64,000 nt of DNA from Kitasatospora mediocidica KCTC 9733 (GCF_000744225.1 NZ_JQLN01000007.1:1054001-1118000); one strand, 5' to 3'. Positions 16,440 to 25,090 are shown, counted from the stretch's first letter. Notes: generated by a model not told the origin, from the sequence alone. Translations and numbers: made by a program.

Positions 16440-17816
16440 TCAGCGGCGGGTGTCCGCCACGCAGCGGCCGCCCTCGTTGCGGTAGGTCCAGCGCGCGCCG
16501 TCCGAGACCAGCTCGCGGACCGCGCCGAGGAAGCGCTCCAGGTGCTCCTCGGGGGTGCCGACGCCGAAGCTGACCCGGATCGCGTTCAGGCTGCGCTCCC
16601 CCGGCAGCGAGGCGTCCGGCGCGCCACAGCTGGAGGCCGGCGCCGCAGCGTCCCCGGCCAGCAGGGTGCGGACCAGCGGGTGCGCGCAGAACAGCCCGTC
16701 GCGCACCCCGATGCCGTACTCGGCCGACAGCGCGGCCGAGAAGTGCGAGCTGTTCCAATCCCGCACCACGAACGAGAGCACGCCCACCTGCGGGGCCTCG
16801 CCGCCGAACAGGTTGAGCACGGTGACCTCGGGGATCTCGGCCAGCCCGGTCTTGAGCCGCTCCAACAGCTGCTCCTCACGCTCCTGCAGCGCGTCGAAGC
16901 CGGCCTCGGTCAACGCCCGGCAGGCGGAGGCGATCGCGTAGGCGCCGATCACGTTGGGCGAGCCCGCCTCGTGCCGGGCCGGTCCCTGGTGCCACTCGAC
17001 GGCCACCGAGCCGTCCTCCTGGCGCGCCACGGTCCGGCTCGCGCCACCGCCGGCCAGGTACGGCTCCGCCGCCTCCAGCCAGTCCGCGCGCCCGGCCAGC
17101 ACACCGGCGCCGAACGGCGCGTACAGCTTGTGCCCGGAGAAGGCGACCCAGTCGACGCCCAGCTCGCGCACCGAGACCCGGTGGTGCGGCGCCAGCTGCG
17201 CGGCGTCCAGCACCACCCGGGCGCCGTGCCGGTGCGCCACCTCGGTCAGCTCGGCGACCGGCCACAACTCGCCGGTGACGTTGGAGGCGCCGGTGACGCA
17301 GAAGAGCCGGTGCTCGGCGGGCTGGGCGGCCAGCGCGGCGTCCAGTGCGGCGACGGCCTCGGCGTGCGAGCGCGGCGCGGGCAGGAAGCTGACCGCCAGA
17401 CCCTGCCGGCGCCAGGGCAGCAGCGAGGCGTGGTGCTCGGTCTCGAAGGCAAAGACCCGGGTGCCGGCGGGCACCACGGCGGCCAGCAGGTTCAGCGAGT
17501 CGGTGGTGGCGCGGGTGAAGACCAGCTGGTCGCCCTCGCGCAGGTCGAGGAACTCCTCGACGGTGCGCCGGCTCTGCTCGTAGAGGTCGGTGGAGAGCTG
17601 CGAGAGGTAGCCGGCACCGCGGTGCACGCTGCCGTAGTAGGGGGCGTAGGCGGCGACGTCGTCCCAGACCCGCTGGAGCGCCGGGGCGCTGGCGGCGTAG
17701 TCGAGCGCGGCGTAGCTGACCTTCTCGCCGCCGACGAGCGGGACCTCCACGGCGGAGCCGAGCACGGCGAGCGGGGGGCGGACGGCCGAGGTGACGGGCG
17801 ACGAGTATGCAGACAT
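16440..17816 (-). CDS. Class V PLP-dependent aminotransferase / cysteine desulfurase-like enzyme under a SAM-IV riboswitch
   Basis: 458 aa, fold type I PLP enzyme. Visible landmarks are FTRATTDSLNLL (cofactor phosphate binding), ETEHHASLLPW, VLDAAQLAPH (Asp to the PLP ring nitrogen) and the Schiff-base lysine in AFSGHKLYAPFGAG. The overall plan matches the SufS/NifS/CsdA class, but the C-terminal active-site loop is Cys-bearing in an unusual way (..APASSCGAPDASLPGERS.., around residue 397). The SAM-IV riboswitch upstream points to methionine or cysteine metabolism rather than general Fe-S supply. ATG 17816 has GGAGGAG at 9 nt, within a hairpin able to hide it. Reaction not certain. Confidence 0.85.
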   Translation of the reverse strand: MSAYSSPVTSAVRPPLAVLGSAVEVPLVGGEKVSYAALDYAASAPALQRVWDDVAAYAPYYGSVHRGAGYLSQLSTDLYEQSRRTVEEFLDLREGDQLVFTRATTDSLNLLAAVVPAGTRVFAFETEHHASLLPWRRQGLAVSFLPAPRSHAEAVAALDAALAAQPAEHRLFCVTGASNVTGELWPVAELTEVAHRHGARVVLDAAQLAPHHRVSVRELGVDWVAFSGHKLYAPFGAGVLAGRADWLEAAEPYLAGGGASRTVARQEDGSVAVEWHQGPARHEAGSPNVIGAYAIASACRALTEAGFDALQEREEQLLERLKTGLAEIPEVTVLNLFGGEAPQVGVLSFVVRDWNSSHFSAALSAEYGIGVRDGLFCAHPLVRTLLAGDAAAPASSCGAPDASLPGERSLNAIRVSFGVGTPEEHLERFLGAVRELVSDGARWTYRNEGGRCVADTRR

Positions 17817-17825
17817 GGGTGCACT

Positions 17826-17850
17826 CCTCCAGGGTCTGGACCCCGGGAGG
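17826..17850 (-). promoter_or_regulatory. Hairpin sequestering the ribosome-binding site
   Basis: CCTCC-C-GGGGT pairs with ACCC-T-GGAGG around a CCAG loop. The 3' arm is the Shine-Dalgarno sequence of the aminotransferase. This gives a direct means for the upstream SAM-IV element to control translation. Confidence 0.6.
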
Positions 17851-17863
17851 TGGATACACCGGT

Positions 17864-17983
17864 GGTCCGCGCTTGCCACGCGGACCTGTCGCCGCCTGGC
17901 CTGGTCTTCACCCAGGGCACCCCGCCACGGACGGAGGGTTGCCGGACAGCAAGCTGGGGCTAGTCGCGCTGTCACTCATGACC
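17864..17983 (-). promoter_or_regulatory. SAM-IV riboswitch
   Basis: Reading leftward from 17983, GGTCATGAGTG, a CAGCG..CTTGCTG stem, CCGGCAACCCTCC, a GGCGGGGTGCCC block and GTGAAGACC appear in the order and spacing I know for the actinobacterial SAM-IV class. A stable downstream hairpin (GGTCCGCG with CGCGGACC, 17864-17886) follows. SAM-IV elements bind S-adenosylmethionine and lower expression of sulfur-metabolism genes. A covariance-model search would settle the class. Confidence 0.85.
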
Positions 17984-17991
17984 TGACGAAG

Positions 17992-18020
17992 ACTTTATCC
18001 AGCGACCGGAGGATGGTCAA
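17992..18020 (-). promoter_or_regulatory. Promoter of the SAM-IV leader
   Basis: TTGACC (18020-18015) and TAAAGT (17997-17992) are spaced by 17 bp, a near-consensus housekeeping promoter. Transcription would start within a few bases of the 5' end of the riboswitch. Confidence 0.75.
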
Positions 18021-18045
18021 ACACCGTTCCACCATCCGGACAGCA

Positions 18046-18080
18046 GTGAGACCCGCAGGTCAGCGCCCTGCGGGTCTCAC
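18046..18080 (-). terminator. Terminator downstream of trpD
   Basis: GTGAGACCCGCAG pairs perfectly with CTGCGGGTCTCAC across a 9-nt loop, 23 bp past the trpD stop codon. Confidence 0.8.
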
Positions 18081-18102
18081 GAATATCCGGATGGGACTGC
18101 GC

Positions 18103-19179
18103 TCAGACCCGCGCGGTCGCCTCGGCCCAGCTCTTCAGGACGGCCTGCGCCGCACCCGAGTCGATGGCGGCCGCGGTGCGCACCATGGCGGCCTTGAGCT
18201 GCTCGGCCAGCGGAGCGCCGGTCAGGTCCAGCGCGACCAGTGCCGCGGCGGAGTTCAGCACCACGGCGTCACGTACCGGCCCGCGCTGCCCGGCCAGCAC
18301 CCGGCGGGCGACGTCCGCGTTGTACTCGGGGTCCGCGCCGCGCAGGCTCTCCACGCCGGCCAGCTCCAGGCCCACCTCGCGCGGGTCGAAGACGGTCTCG
18401 GTCACCTCGCCGCCGCGCACGATCCAGACCCGCGAGGTGGTGCAGACGGTCAGCTCGTCCAGGCCGTCGTCACCCCGGAAGACCAGCGCGCTGGACCCGC
18501 GCCGGGCCAGCACCCCGGCGATCAGGCCGGCCAGCCGGGTGTCGAAGCAGCCCACCGCGTGCGCGGTCACCTTGGCCGGGTTGGTCAGCGGGCCGAGGAT
18601 GTTGAAGGCCGTCGGCACCCCGAGATCGCGGCGGGCCGGGGCGGCGTGGCGCATCGCCGGATGGAACTTCGCCGCGAAACAGAAGGTGAGGCCGACCTCC
18701 TCGGCGACCTCGGCCACCCGCCGGGCGCTGAGGTCCAGCCGGATGCCGAGCCGCTCCAGGACGTCCGAGGACCCGCTCGACGAGGAGGCCGCCCGGTTGC
18801 CGTGCTTGACCACCTTGGCACCGGCGGCCGCCGCGACGATCGCCGACATGGTCGAGATGTTGACGGTCTTCGCCCGGTCACCGCCGGTCCCCACGATGTC
18901 CACCGCGGGGCCGGGGATGTGCAGCGGCTCGGCGTGCGCGTACATCGCGTCGACCAGTCCGGCGATCTCGTCGACGGTCTCGCCCTTGGCCCGCAGCGCG
19001 ACCACGAAGCCGGCCACCTGCGCCGGGCTCGCCTCGCCGCTCATGATCCGGTCCATCGCCCAGGCGGCGTCCACCCGGGCGAGGTTCGCGCCGTTCAGCA
19101 GCGTGCTCAGGACGTCCGGCCAGGTGTGGACCACCTGCACGGGGTCCTGGCCGCCGTTCGCAGGGTTCACATTCACCAT
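18103..19179 (-). CDS. trpD: Anthranilate phosphoribosyltransferase
   Basis: 358 aa. Transfers the phosphoribosyl group of PRPP to anthranilate, the second step of tryptophan synthesis. The glycine-rich PRPP loop GTGGD is at 97-101, NIST follows at about 107-110, and KHGNRA is at 125-130 with the SSGSSDVLE anthranilate-site helix next. ATG 19179 is preceded by GGAG at 6-7 nt. No other trp genes adjoin, as is usual in streptomycetes where the pathway is scattered. Alone in its transcript, apart from a receiver-like gene upstream on the same strand, and closed by a strong hairpin. Confidence 0.96.
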   Translation of the reverse strand: MVNVNPANGGQDPVQVVHTWPDVLSTLLNGANLARVDAAWAMDRIMSGEASPAQVAGFVVALRAKGETVDEIAGLVDAMYAHAEPLHIPGPAVDIVGTGGDRAKTVNISTMSAIVAAAAGAKVVKHGNRAASSSSGSSDVLERLGIRLDLSARRVAEVAEEVGLTFCFAAKFHPAMRHAAPARRDLGVPTAFNILGPLTNPAKVTAHAVGCFDTRLAGLIAGVLARRGSSALVFRGDDGLDELTVCTTSRVWIVRGGEVTETVFDPREVGLELAGVESLRGADPEYNADVARRVLAGQRGPVRDAVVLNSAAALVALDLTGAPLAEQLKAAMVRTAAAIDSGAAQAVLKSWAEATARV

Positions 19180-19348
19180 GGCTGACTCCAGCTCGCATCC
19201 GACGTGCTCGAAAAGGGATGCCGCCAGCCTATCGAGCGGGGCAGCCGAGACGGCCGCCGTCGGGTGGACGGCGGCCGCTTCTCTCCTGTTGAGACGTCTC
19301 GCGCGGGTGGGGCGGCCGCGACGTCTCGGCCACCGGGACCGGCCCACG

Positions 19349-19771
19349 TCAGCTGGAGAGGCTCCGCGCGCCGAGCCGGGCCCGCAGCAGCGTGGCGGCG
19401 GCCTCGGCCAGCGCCACCGGGTCCACCGGGTGGGAGATCGCGGCGTCCGCCCGGCTCCAGGCCGCGAGCCAGGAGTCCTGCGGACGGCCGATCAGCACCA
19501 GCACCGGCGGGCAGCCGTAGATCTCGTCCTTGACCTGGCGGGCCAGCCCGAGTCCGCCGGCCGGAACGGCCTCGCCGTCCAGGACGCAGAGGTCCACGCC
19601 CCCCTTCTCCAGAGCACGCAGCACCGCCGGGGTGGTGGCGCACTCCAGGTAGGCCAGCTCCGGAAGGTCGGCGGCGGGCCGCCGGCCGAGTGCGATGGTG
19701 ACCTGCTCACGGGTGTTGCGGTCGTCGCTGTAGACGAGAACCGTCAGCTTCTCGTCGCTGGTGTGCGTCAT
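19349..19771 (-). CDS. Response-regulator receiver-like protein without output domain
   Basis: 140 aa. It resembles a CheY-like fold: VLVYSDD at the start (acidic pair, residues about 11-17), VDLCVLDGEAVPAGG with a candidate phospho-acceptor Asp near residue 65, and VLVLIGR then SHPVDPVALAEA in the position of the conserved Lys/Pro loop, although a clear Lys is missing. There is no DNA-binding domain. Its family and partner are not known. ATG 19771 has GGAG about 9 nt upstream. It lies between trpD and ctaE, with three short direct repeats just before it. Confidence 0.78.
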   Translation of the reverse strand: MTHTSDEKLTVLVYSDDRNTREQVTIALGRRPAADLPELAYLECATTPAVLRALEKGGVDLCVLDGEAVPAGGLGLARQVKDEIYGCPPVLVLIGRPQDSWLAAWSRADAAISHPVDPVALAEAAATLLRARLGARSLSS

Positions 19772-20252
19772 GGCCCTGCTCCCGGGTGCTCAGAAAAAGG
19801 TGCCTCGAAGAGGTGCCTCGAAGGGTGCCTCGTACGTCGCCTGGTATCGCCGGTACAACGCGCCACGGGTGTGATCCGTACCACGTCCACCACTCCCGGA
19901 TGCTACTCCGCATCACCCGCCCCGGTGAGCGTCCGGCGTGATCTCTTGCGGACCGGCTGCGGCGGGGTGTCACCCAACCGGGCGAACCGCCGTCACCCCC
20001 ACCCCTACAGATCACCCGAACGGCCCACGCGCTACCGGCTCGCAGCCTCCCCAGGCGTCAGGACACGCAGGGCGAAGGGGTGGTCCGGCCGGACGAACCG
20101 TCAGAAAAGTCGCATCGGACGACGAATCTCATCCGCCCCGCACGGCTCGCCGCGTCCCGGGCGACCCGGACACCGCCATCCGGGCATACCGCACGCACCG
20201 GACACTCCGAGGGAGACCCCCCGACGTGAAGACGGAATAAGGGACCGACATA
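19772..20252. other. Divergent intergenic region before ctaE
   Basis: About 480 bp separate the receiver-like gene from ctaE. It contains three head-to-tail copies of GGTGCCTCG(AAG) at 19799-19832 and a palindrome over the ctaE start. No convincing gene is seen; promoters for both directions must lie here but I cannot place them with confidence. Confidence 0.55.
19799..19832. repeat. Triple short direct repeat GGTGCCTCGAAG
   Basis: Copies start at 19799, 19812 and 19824. The first two are 12 bp identical; the third keeps nine bases. The spacing of 12-13 bp is near one helical turn, so this may be a regulator-binding array in front of the leftward receiver-like gene. Confidence 0.6.
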
Positions 20253-20261
20253 ATGTCGGTC
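20243..20261. promoter_or_regulatory. 19-bp perfect palindrome over the ctaE start codon
   Basis: GACCGACATAATGTCGGTC is self-complementary apart from its central base, and its right half begins with the ATG of ctaE. As RNA it would make a 7-bp stem with the start codon at the loop edge; as DNA it could be an operator. Confidence 0.6.
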
Positions 20262-20873
20262 GTGGCGACAGCAACAGCAACAGAAACCGGGCACGCACAT
20301 GGATCGGTCAACCGACCGAACATGACCAGCGTCGGAACCATCGTCTGGCTGAGTTCCGAGCTGATGTTCTTCGCGGCCCTCTTCGCGATGTACTTCACGG
20401 CTCGCTCCGTGAAGGGACCAGACTTCTGGGCCGAGAAGGCACATGCCCTCAACGTCCCCTTCTCCTCCGTGAACACCACGATCCTGGTGCTCTCCTCGCT
20501 CACCTGCCAGCTCGGCGTCTTCGCCGCCGAGCGCGGTGACGTGAAGAAGCTCCGCTCGTGGTTCACGATCACCTTCATCATGGGCGCGACCTTCATCGGC
20601 GGCCAGATCTTCGAGTACACCGAGCTGGTGAAGAAGGACGGCCTCTCGCTGTCCTCCGACCCGTACGGCTCGGTGTTCTACCTGACCACCGGCTTCCACG
20701 GGATGCATGTGACGGGTGGTCTGATCGCCTTCCTGCTGGTCCTGGGACGGACGTATGCAGCCAAGCGGTTCACGCACGAGCAGGCCACTGCGGCGATCGT
20801 CGTGTCGTACTACTGGCACTTCGTCGACGTGGTCTGGATCGGCCTGTTCGCGACCATCTACCTGATCAAGTAG
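20253..20873 (+). CDS. ctaE: Cytochrome c oxidase subunit III
   Basis: 206 aa, five membrane segments: residues about 27-48, 70-88, 98-118, 139-160 and 182-203. The family-typical WLSSELMFFAALFAMYF near the start and the ..EYTELVKKDG..HGMHVTGGLIAF core are present, as is the C-terminal YYWHFVDVVWIGLF. It is the third core subunit of the aa3 oxidase. ATG 20253 follows AAGGGA. It heads the rightward ctaE-qcrCAB cluster, the standard actinobacterial order, which couples oxidase to the bc1-type complex. A perfect palindrome covers its start. Confidence 0.96.
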   Translation: MSVVATATATETGHAHGSVNRPNMTSVGTIVWLSSELMFFAALFAMYFTARSVKGPDFWAEKAHALNVPFSSVNTTILVLSSLTCQLGVFAAERGDVKKLRSWFTITFIMGATFIGGQIFEYTELVKKDGLSLSSDPYGSVFYLTTGFHGMHVTGGLIAFLLVLGRTYAAKRFTHEQATAAIVVSYYWHFVDVVWIGLFATIYLIK

Positions 20874-21013
20874 CCGATCAGGTCGCTGGCCGCCGGCCGG
20901 ACCCGCTGCCCTCACCGGCTACGGGTCCTTCTGCCCGTGCCGATGCCCTGCCGACGCCGACCGCGCGCCGGGCCCACCACCAGCCGACCAGATCCTGACA
21001 CCGGGGTTATTCC

Positions 21014-21823
21014 GTGAAAAAGCTCTCCGCACGACGGCGCCACCCACTGGCGGCGCTGGTCGTTCTACTCTTCGCCCTGGCGATCACCGGGGGGCTGTAC
21101 GCCGCGTTCGCGCCCGCCGAGAAGGCACAGGCCGACAGCTCGGCGCAGTCGCTCGCGATCGACGAGGGCAAGCGGCTCTTCGCCGTGGGCTGCTCCTCCT
21201 GCCACGGCCTCAACGGCGAAGGCAGCGCTGACGGTCCGAGTCTGGTGGGCGTTGGTTCCGCCGCGGTCGACTTCCAGGTCGGCACCGGCCGGATGCCGGC
21301 GCAGCAGCCCGGCGCACAGATCCCTGCCAAGAGGAACATCTACTCGCAGTCGGACATCGACCAGATGGCCGCCTTCGTCGCCTCGCTGGGCCCGGGCCCG
21401 GTGACGCCGACCTCCGAGCAGTACACCTCCACGGAGACGGACGCCATCTCCAAGGGCGGCGACCTGTTCCGTACCAACTGCGCGCAGTGCCACAACTTCG
21501 CCGGTGCGGGTGGTGCCCTGACGCAGGGCAAGTACGCCCCCTCGCTGGAGGGCGTGAGCGCCAAGCACATCTACGAGGCGATGCAGACGGGCCCGCAGAG
21601 CATGCCGGTCTTCCCGGAGGGCACCATGCCGGAGAAGCAGAAGCAGGAGATCGTGGCGTTCGTCCGCTACCAGGCGAACGAGGCCCCCAACCCCGGTGGT
21701 CTGACCCTCGGCAGTCTCGGTCCGGTGACCGAGGGCCTGTTCGGGTGGATCTTCGGTCTCGGCGTTCTCATCGCGGTCGCGATCTGGGTCGCTGCCCACA
21801 CCACCAAGGCCAAGAAGTCATGA
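21014..21823 (+). CDS. qcrC: Cytochrome bc1 complex dihaem cytochrome c subunit
   Basis: 269 aa. An N-terminal membrane anchor or signal segment (about 12-31) is followed by two c-type haem domains with CSSCH (60-64) and CAQCH (156-160) and a C-terminal membrane helix (about 241-263). Dihaem QcrC is specific to actinobacteria, where it replaces soluble cytochrome c and passes electrons straight to the aa3 oxidase in a bcc-aa3 supercomplex. GTG 21014 lacks a strong ribosome site. The stop overlaps the qcrA start by four bases (ATGA). Confidence 0.96.
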   Translation: MKKLSARRRHPLAALVVLLFALAITGGLYAAFAPAEKAQADSSAQSLAIDEGKRLFAVGCSSCHGLNGEGSADGPSLVGVGSAAVDFQVGTGRMPAQQPGAQIPAKRNIYSQSDIDQMAAFVASLGPGPVTPTSEQYTSTETDAISKGGDLFRTNCAQCHNFAGAGGALTQGKYAPSLEGVSAKHIYEAMQTGPQSMPVFPEGTMPEKQKQEIVAFVRYQANEAPNPGGLTLGSLGPVTEGLFGWIFGLGVLIAVAIWVAAHTTKAKKS

Positions 21824-22917
21824 GCCACGACAACATCTCAGATGACAAGCTGCCGGATGCGCACGCCGCTTCCGAAGGGCACGGCCTCCCCGCCGTAGCC
21901 GACGACCCGTTCGCGGACCCCGGCCTGCCGGCCCACGAGCCGCGGCGCACCGACATCGACGAGCGGGCCGCCCAGCGGGCCGAGCGTCAGGTGTCGCTGC
22001 TCTTCGTCACCTCCATGCTGGCGACCGTCGGCTTCATCGCGTCCTACGTCGCGATCAAGCCCGACAAGCTCGTCTTCATCTTCCCGCTCGGTCACGTCAG
22101 CGCGCTCAACTTCGCGCTCGGCATGACGCTCGCGGTGGCGCTCTTCTGCATCGGCGCGGGTGCGGTCCACTGGGCCCGCACCCTGATGTCCGACGTCGAG
22201 ATGCCGGCCGAGCGTCACCCGATCGAGGCTGACGACGAGGTCCGTGCCGACGTCATCCAGCAGTTCAAGACCGGTGCCGCGGAGTCCGGCTTCGGCCGTC
22301 GCAAGATGATCCGCAACACCATGATCGGCTCGATGGCCATGGTGCCGCTCGCCGGTGTCGTGCTGCTGCGCGACCTCGGCCCGCTGCCGGAGAAGAAGCT
22401 CGACCACACCGGTTGGATCGAGGCCACCCCCACGGCGCCGATCCGTCTCGTCAACATGAACACCGACGAGCCGATGAAGGCCGAGGACCTCGCCATCGGT
22501 TCGCTGACGTTCGCCAAGCCGGGCCCGTCGGCCAGCCGTCCGAACGGTCTGCAGGACTCCGACGAGGACTTCCAGCAGGCGATCGCCAAGGACGCGCTGA
22601 TGCTGGTCCGCATCCAGCCGCAGGACCTGAAGGACGAGAAGTCGTCGGCCCTGGGCTTCGAGGGCGTACTCGCCTACTCGAAGATCTGCACGCACGTCGG
22701 CTGTCCGATCAGCCTCTACGAGCAGCAGACCCACCACGCGCTCTGCCCCTGCCACCAGTCGACCTTCGACCTGTCGGACGGCGCCCGCGTCATCTTCGGC
22801 CCGGCCGGCCACCCGCTGCCCCAGCTGAAGATCACTACTGACACCGAGGGCTACCTGGTGGCCACGCAGGACTTCACCGTGCCCGTGGGCCCGAGCTTCT
22901 GGGAGCGCAGCGCATGA
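21820..22917 (+). CDS. qcrA: Rieske iron-sulfur subunit of the bc1 complex
   Basis: 365 aa. A long hydrophilic N-terminus is followed by three membrane helices (about 58-78, 92-116 and 166-184), the extended actinobacterial form, and a C-terminal Rieske domain. The 2Fe-2S ligands are C290-T-H292-VG-C295 and C309-P-C311-H312. It moves electrons from menaquinol to QcrC. ATG 21820 overlaps the qcrC stop, and its own stop overlaps the qcrB ATG, so the three genes are translationally coupled. Confidence 0.96.
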   Translation: MSHDNISDDKLPDAHAASEGHGLPAVADDPFADPGLPAHEPRRTDIDERAAQRAERQVSLLFVTSMLATVGFIASYVAIKPDKLVFIFPLGHVSALNFALGMTLAVALFCIGAGAVHWARTLMSDVEMPAERHPIEADDEVRADVIQQFKTGAAESGFGRRKMIRNTMIGSMAMVPLAGVVLLRDLGPLPEKKLDHTGWIEATPTAPIRLVNMNTDEPMKAEDLAIGSLTFAKPGPSASRPNGLQDSDEDFQQAIAKDALMLVRIQPQDLKDEKSSALGFEGVLAYSKICTHVGCPISLYEQQTHHALCPCHQSTFDLSDGARVIFGPAGHPLPQLKITTDTEGYLVATQDFTVPVGPSFWERSA

Positions 22918-24569
22918 GTTCCTCGCCCAGCACCACGCCGCCGGCCACCCCGGCCAGCACCCGTGCCAAGCCCGCCAACAAGGGCGAGGCCGCGGCCGAC
23001 TACCTGGACGGCCGGCTGGGGATCTACTCCCTGGCCAAGGCCAACCTGCGGAAGATCTTCCCGGACCACTGGTCCTTCATGCTCGGTGAGATCTGCCTCT
23101 ACACCTTCGTCATCATCATCCTGACGGGTGTCTACCTCACCCTGTTCTTCAAGCCCAGCATGGGCGAGGTCGTCTACAACGGCTCGTACGCGCCGCTGGA
23201 CGGCATCAGGATGTCGGAGGCCTACGCCTCCACGATCAACATCAGCTTCGAGGTCCGCGGTGGCCTGCTGATCCGTCAGATCCACCACTGGGCGGCGATC
23301 GTCTTCGTCGCCGCGATGTTCGTGCACATGATGCGCGTCTTCTTCACCGGTGCGTTCCGCAAGCCGCGCGAGATCAACTGGGTCTTCGGGTTCCTGCTGC
23401 TCTGCCTCGGCTTCTTCGACGGGTTCATGGGCTACTCGCTCCCCGACGACCTGCTCTCCGGCACCGGTATCCGGTTCATGGAGGGCGCGGTCCTCGCGGT
23501 CCCGCTGGTGGGCACCTACATCCAGATGTTCCTCTTCGGGGGCGAGTTCCCCGGCACGGACATCATTCCGCGGTTCTTCACGATCCACGTGCTGCTGATC
23601 CCCGGCGTCATGCTGGGCCTGCTGGTGGCCCACCTGATCCTGGTCTTCTACCACAAGCACACCCAGTGGGGCGGCCCGGGCAAGACCGAGAAGAACGTCG
23701 TGGGCATGCCGCTCATGCCGGTCTACATGGCCAAGGCCGGTGGCTTCTTCTTCCTGGTGTTCGGCATCATCGCGGCGATGTCCGCGATCGCCTCGGTCAA
23801 CCCGGTCTGGGCGTACGGCCCGTACCGTCCCGACCAGGTCTCCACCGACGCGCAGCCCGACTGGTACATGGGCTTCGCCGAGGGTCTGATCCGTGTCATG
23901 CCGGGCTGGGAGGTCCGCGCCTGGGGCCACACCCTGAACCTGGGTGTGTTCATCCCGCTGATGCTCTTCCCGCTGGTGCTGGCCCTGATCGCGGCCTACC
24001 CGTTCATCGAGGGCTGGATCATCGGTGACAAGCGCGAGCACCACATCCTGGACCGCCCGCGCAACGTCCCGGTCCGCACCGGTCTGGGCGCGGCCTGGAT
24101 CACGCTCTACGTGGTGCTGCTGATCGGCGGCGGCAACGACCTGATCGCGACGCACTTCCACCTGTCGCTCAACGACATCACGTACTTCGTACGGGTGGGT
24201 TCGTTCGTGCTCCCGATCGCCGTCTTCTACATCACCAAGCGCTGGTGCCTCGGCCTTCAGCGCCGTGACAAGGAGAAGGTGCTGCACGGTCGCGAGACCG
24301 GCGTCATCAAGCGCCTGCCGCACGGTGAGTTCATCGAGGTGCACGCCCAGCTGCCGCAGGCGACGCTGCACTCGCTCACCTCGCACGAGCAGCCGCAGCC
24401 GCTGGAGCTCCCGTCCGAGGTCGACGAGAACGGTGTCGCCCGCAAGGTCGGCCTGCTCACCAAGACCCGCGCCAAGCTCTCCGAGGGCTACTTCGGCGAG
24501 GGTGGCCAGATCCCGAAGCCGACTGTCGAGGAGCACCAGGAGATCACCAGCGGCCACGGCCACCACTGA
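22914..24569 (+). CDS. qcrB: Cytochrome b subunit of the bc1 complex
   Basis: 551 aa with about eight to nine membrane helices and a hydrophilic C-terminal extension of some 130 residues typical of actinobacterial QcrB. Haem-b histidines are visible in QIHHWAAIVFVAAMFVH and in HVLLIPGVMLGLLVAHLI; the quinol-site loop reads AQPDWYMGFAEG. It is the menaquinol oxidation subunit. ATG 22914 overlaps the qcrA stop. A strong hairpin ends the operon. Confidence 0.96.
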   Translation: MSSSPSTTPPATPASTRAKPANKGEAAADYLDGRLGIYSLAKANLRKIFPDHWSFMLGEICLYTFVIIILTGVYLTLFFKPSMGEVVYNGSYAPLDGIRMSEAYASTINISFEVRGGLLIRQIHHWAAIVFVAAMFVHMMRVFFTGAFRKPREINWVFGFLLLCLGFFDGFMGYSLPDDLLSGTGIRFMEGAVLAVPLVGTYIQMFLFGGEFPGTDIIPRFFTIHVLLIPGVMLGLLVAHLILVFYHKHTQWGGPGKTEKNVVGMPLMPVYMAKAGGFFFLVFGIIAAMSAIASVNPVWAYGPYRPDQVSTDAQPDWYMGFAEGLIRVMPGWEVRAWGHTLNLGVFIPLMLFPLVLALIAAYPFIEGWIIGDKREHHILDRPRNVPVRTGLGAAWITLYVVLLIGGGNDLIATHFHLSLNDITYFVRVGSFVLPIAVFYITKRWCLGLQRRDKEKVLHGRETGVIKRLPHGEFIEVHAQLPQATLHSLTSHEQPQPLELPSEVDENGVARKVGLLTKTRAKLSEGYFGEGGQIPKPTVEEHQEITSGHGHH

Positions 24570-24597
24570 TCCCCTGAGCTGACTACTCGCCACCTGA

Positions 24598-24630
24598 GGG
24601 CCCCCGTCCGGCACTGCCGGACGGGGGCCC
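24598..24630 (+). terminator. Terminator of the ctaE-qcrCAB operon
   Basis: A perfect 15-bp stem, GGGCCCCCGTCCGGC with its complement, closes a 3-nt ACT loop 28 bp after the qcrB stop, followed by TTGG. Confidence 0.88.
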
Positions 24631-24709
24631 TTGGCGTTTCACCGGCGCGGACCGCGCGAGAATGACCCGATCAGATCTCGTCGCCGACCCCTTGAGGAGG
24701 CTCCCCACC

Positions 24710-25090
24710 GTGCAGCTGAGCATGGACCACTCCGCCGCCACTCCCCCGTACGAGCAGCTCCGCTCGCAGATCGCCGAGCAGGCCCGTTCGGGCGTGCTGC
24801 CGGCCGGACTGAAGCTGCCCACCGTCCGGGCGCTGGCCGAGCAACTGGGGCTGGCCGCCAACACGGTGGCCCGCGCCTACCGGGAGCTGGAGGCCGACGG
24901 CGTGGTGGAGACCCACGGCCGGCGCGGCACCCTGATCGCCGCCGCCGGCGACAGCGCACACCGCCTGGCGGCCGCCGCCGCCACCGAGTTCGCCGAACGG
25001 GCCGAGCGGCTGGGTGTCACGCGCGACGAGGCCCTGGCGGCCGTGAGCGGCGCGCTGGACCTCGTCTACGGGCGGAGCGGGCGGGGCTGA
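24710..25090 (+). CDS. GntR-family regulator, YtrA-like, short form
   Basis: 126 aa. The winged helix lies at residues about 10-75: PPYEQLRSQIAEQARSG, LPTVRALAEQLGLAANTVARAYREL (listed in part) and VVETHGRRGTLI. Only a short helical tail follows, as in the YtrA subfamily, which usually controls transport or membrane-stress genes. GTG 24710 is preceded by GAGGAGG at 9 nt. It lies between the qcr and cta operons, but its targets cannot be read. Its stop abuts that of the convergent L,D-transpeptidase. Confidence 0.9.
   Translation: MQLSMDHSAATPPYEQLRSQIAEQARSGVLPAGLKLPTVRALAEQLGLAANTVARAYRELEADGVVETHGRRGTLIAAAGDSAHRLAAAAATEFAERAERLGVTRDEALAAVSGALDLVYGRSGRG

Noticed and set aside
17826..17983. 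Transcription-attenuator leader peptide before the aminotransferase
   Set aside because: The blocks match SAM-IV better and no short peptide with repeated codons was found.
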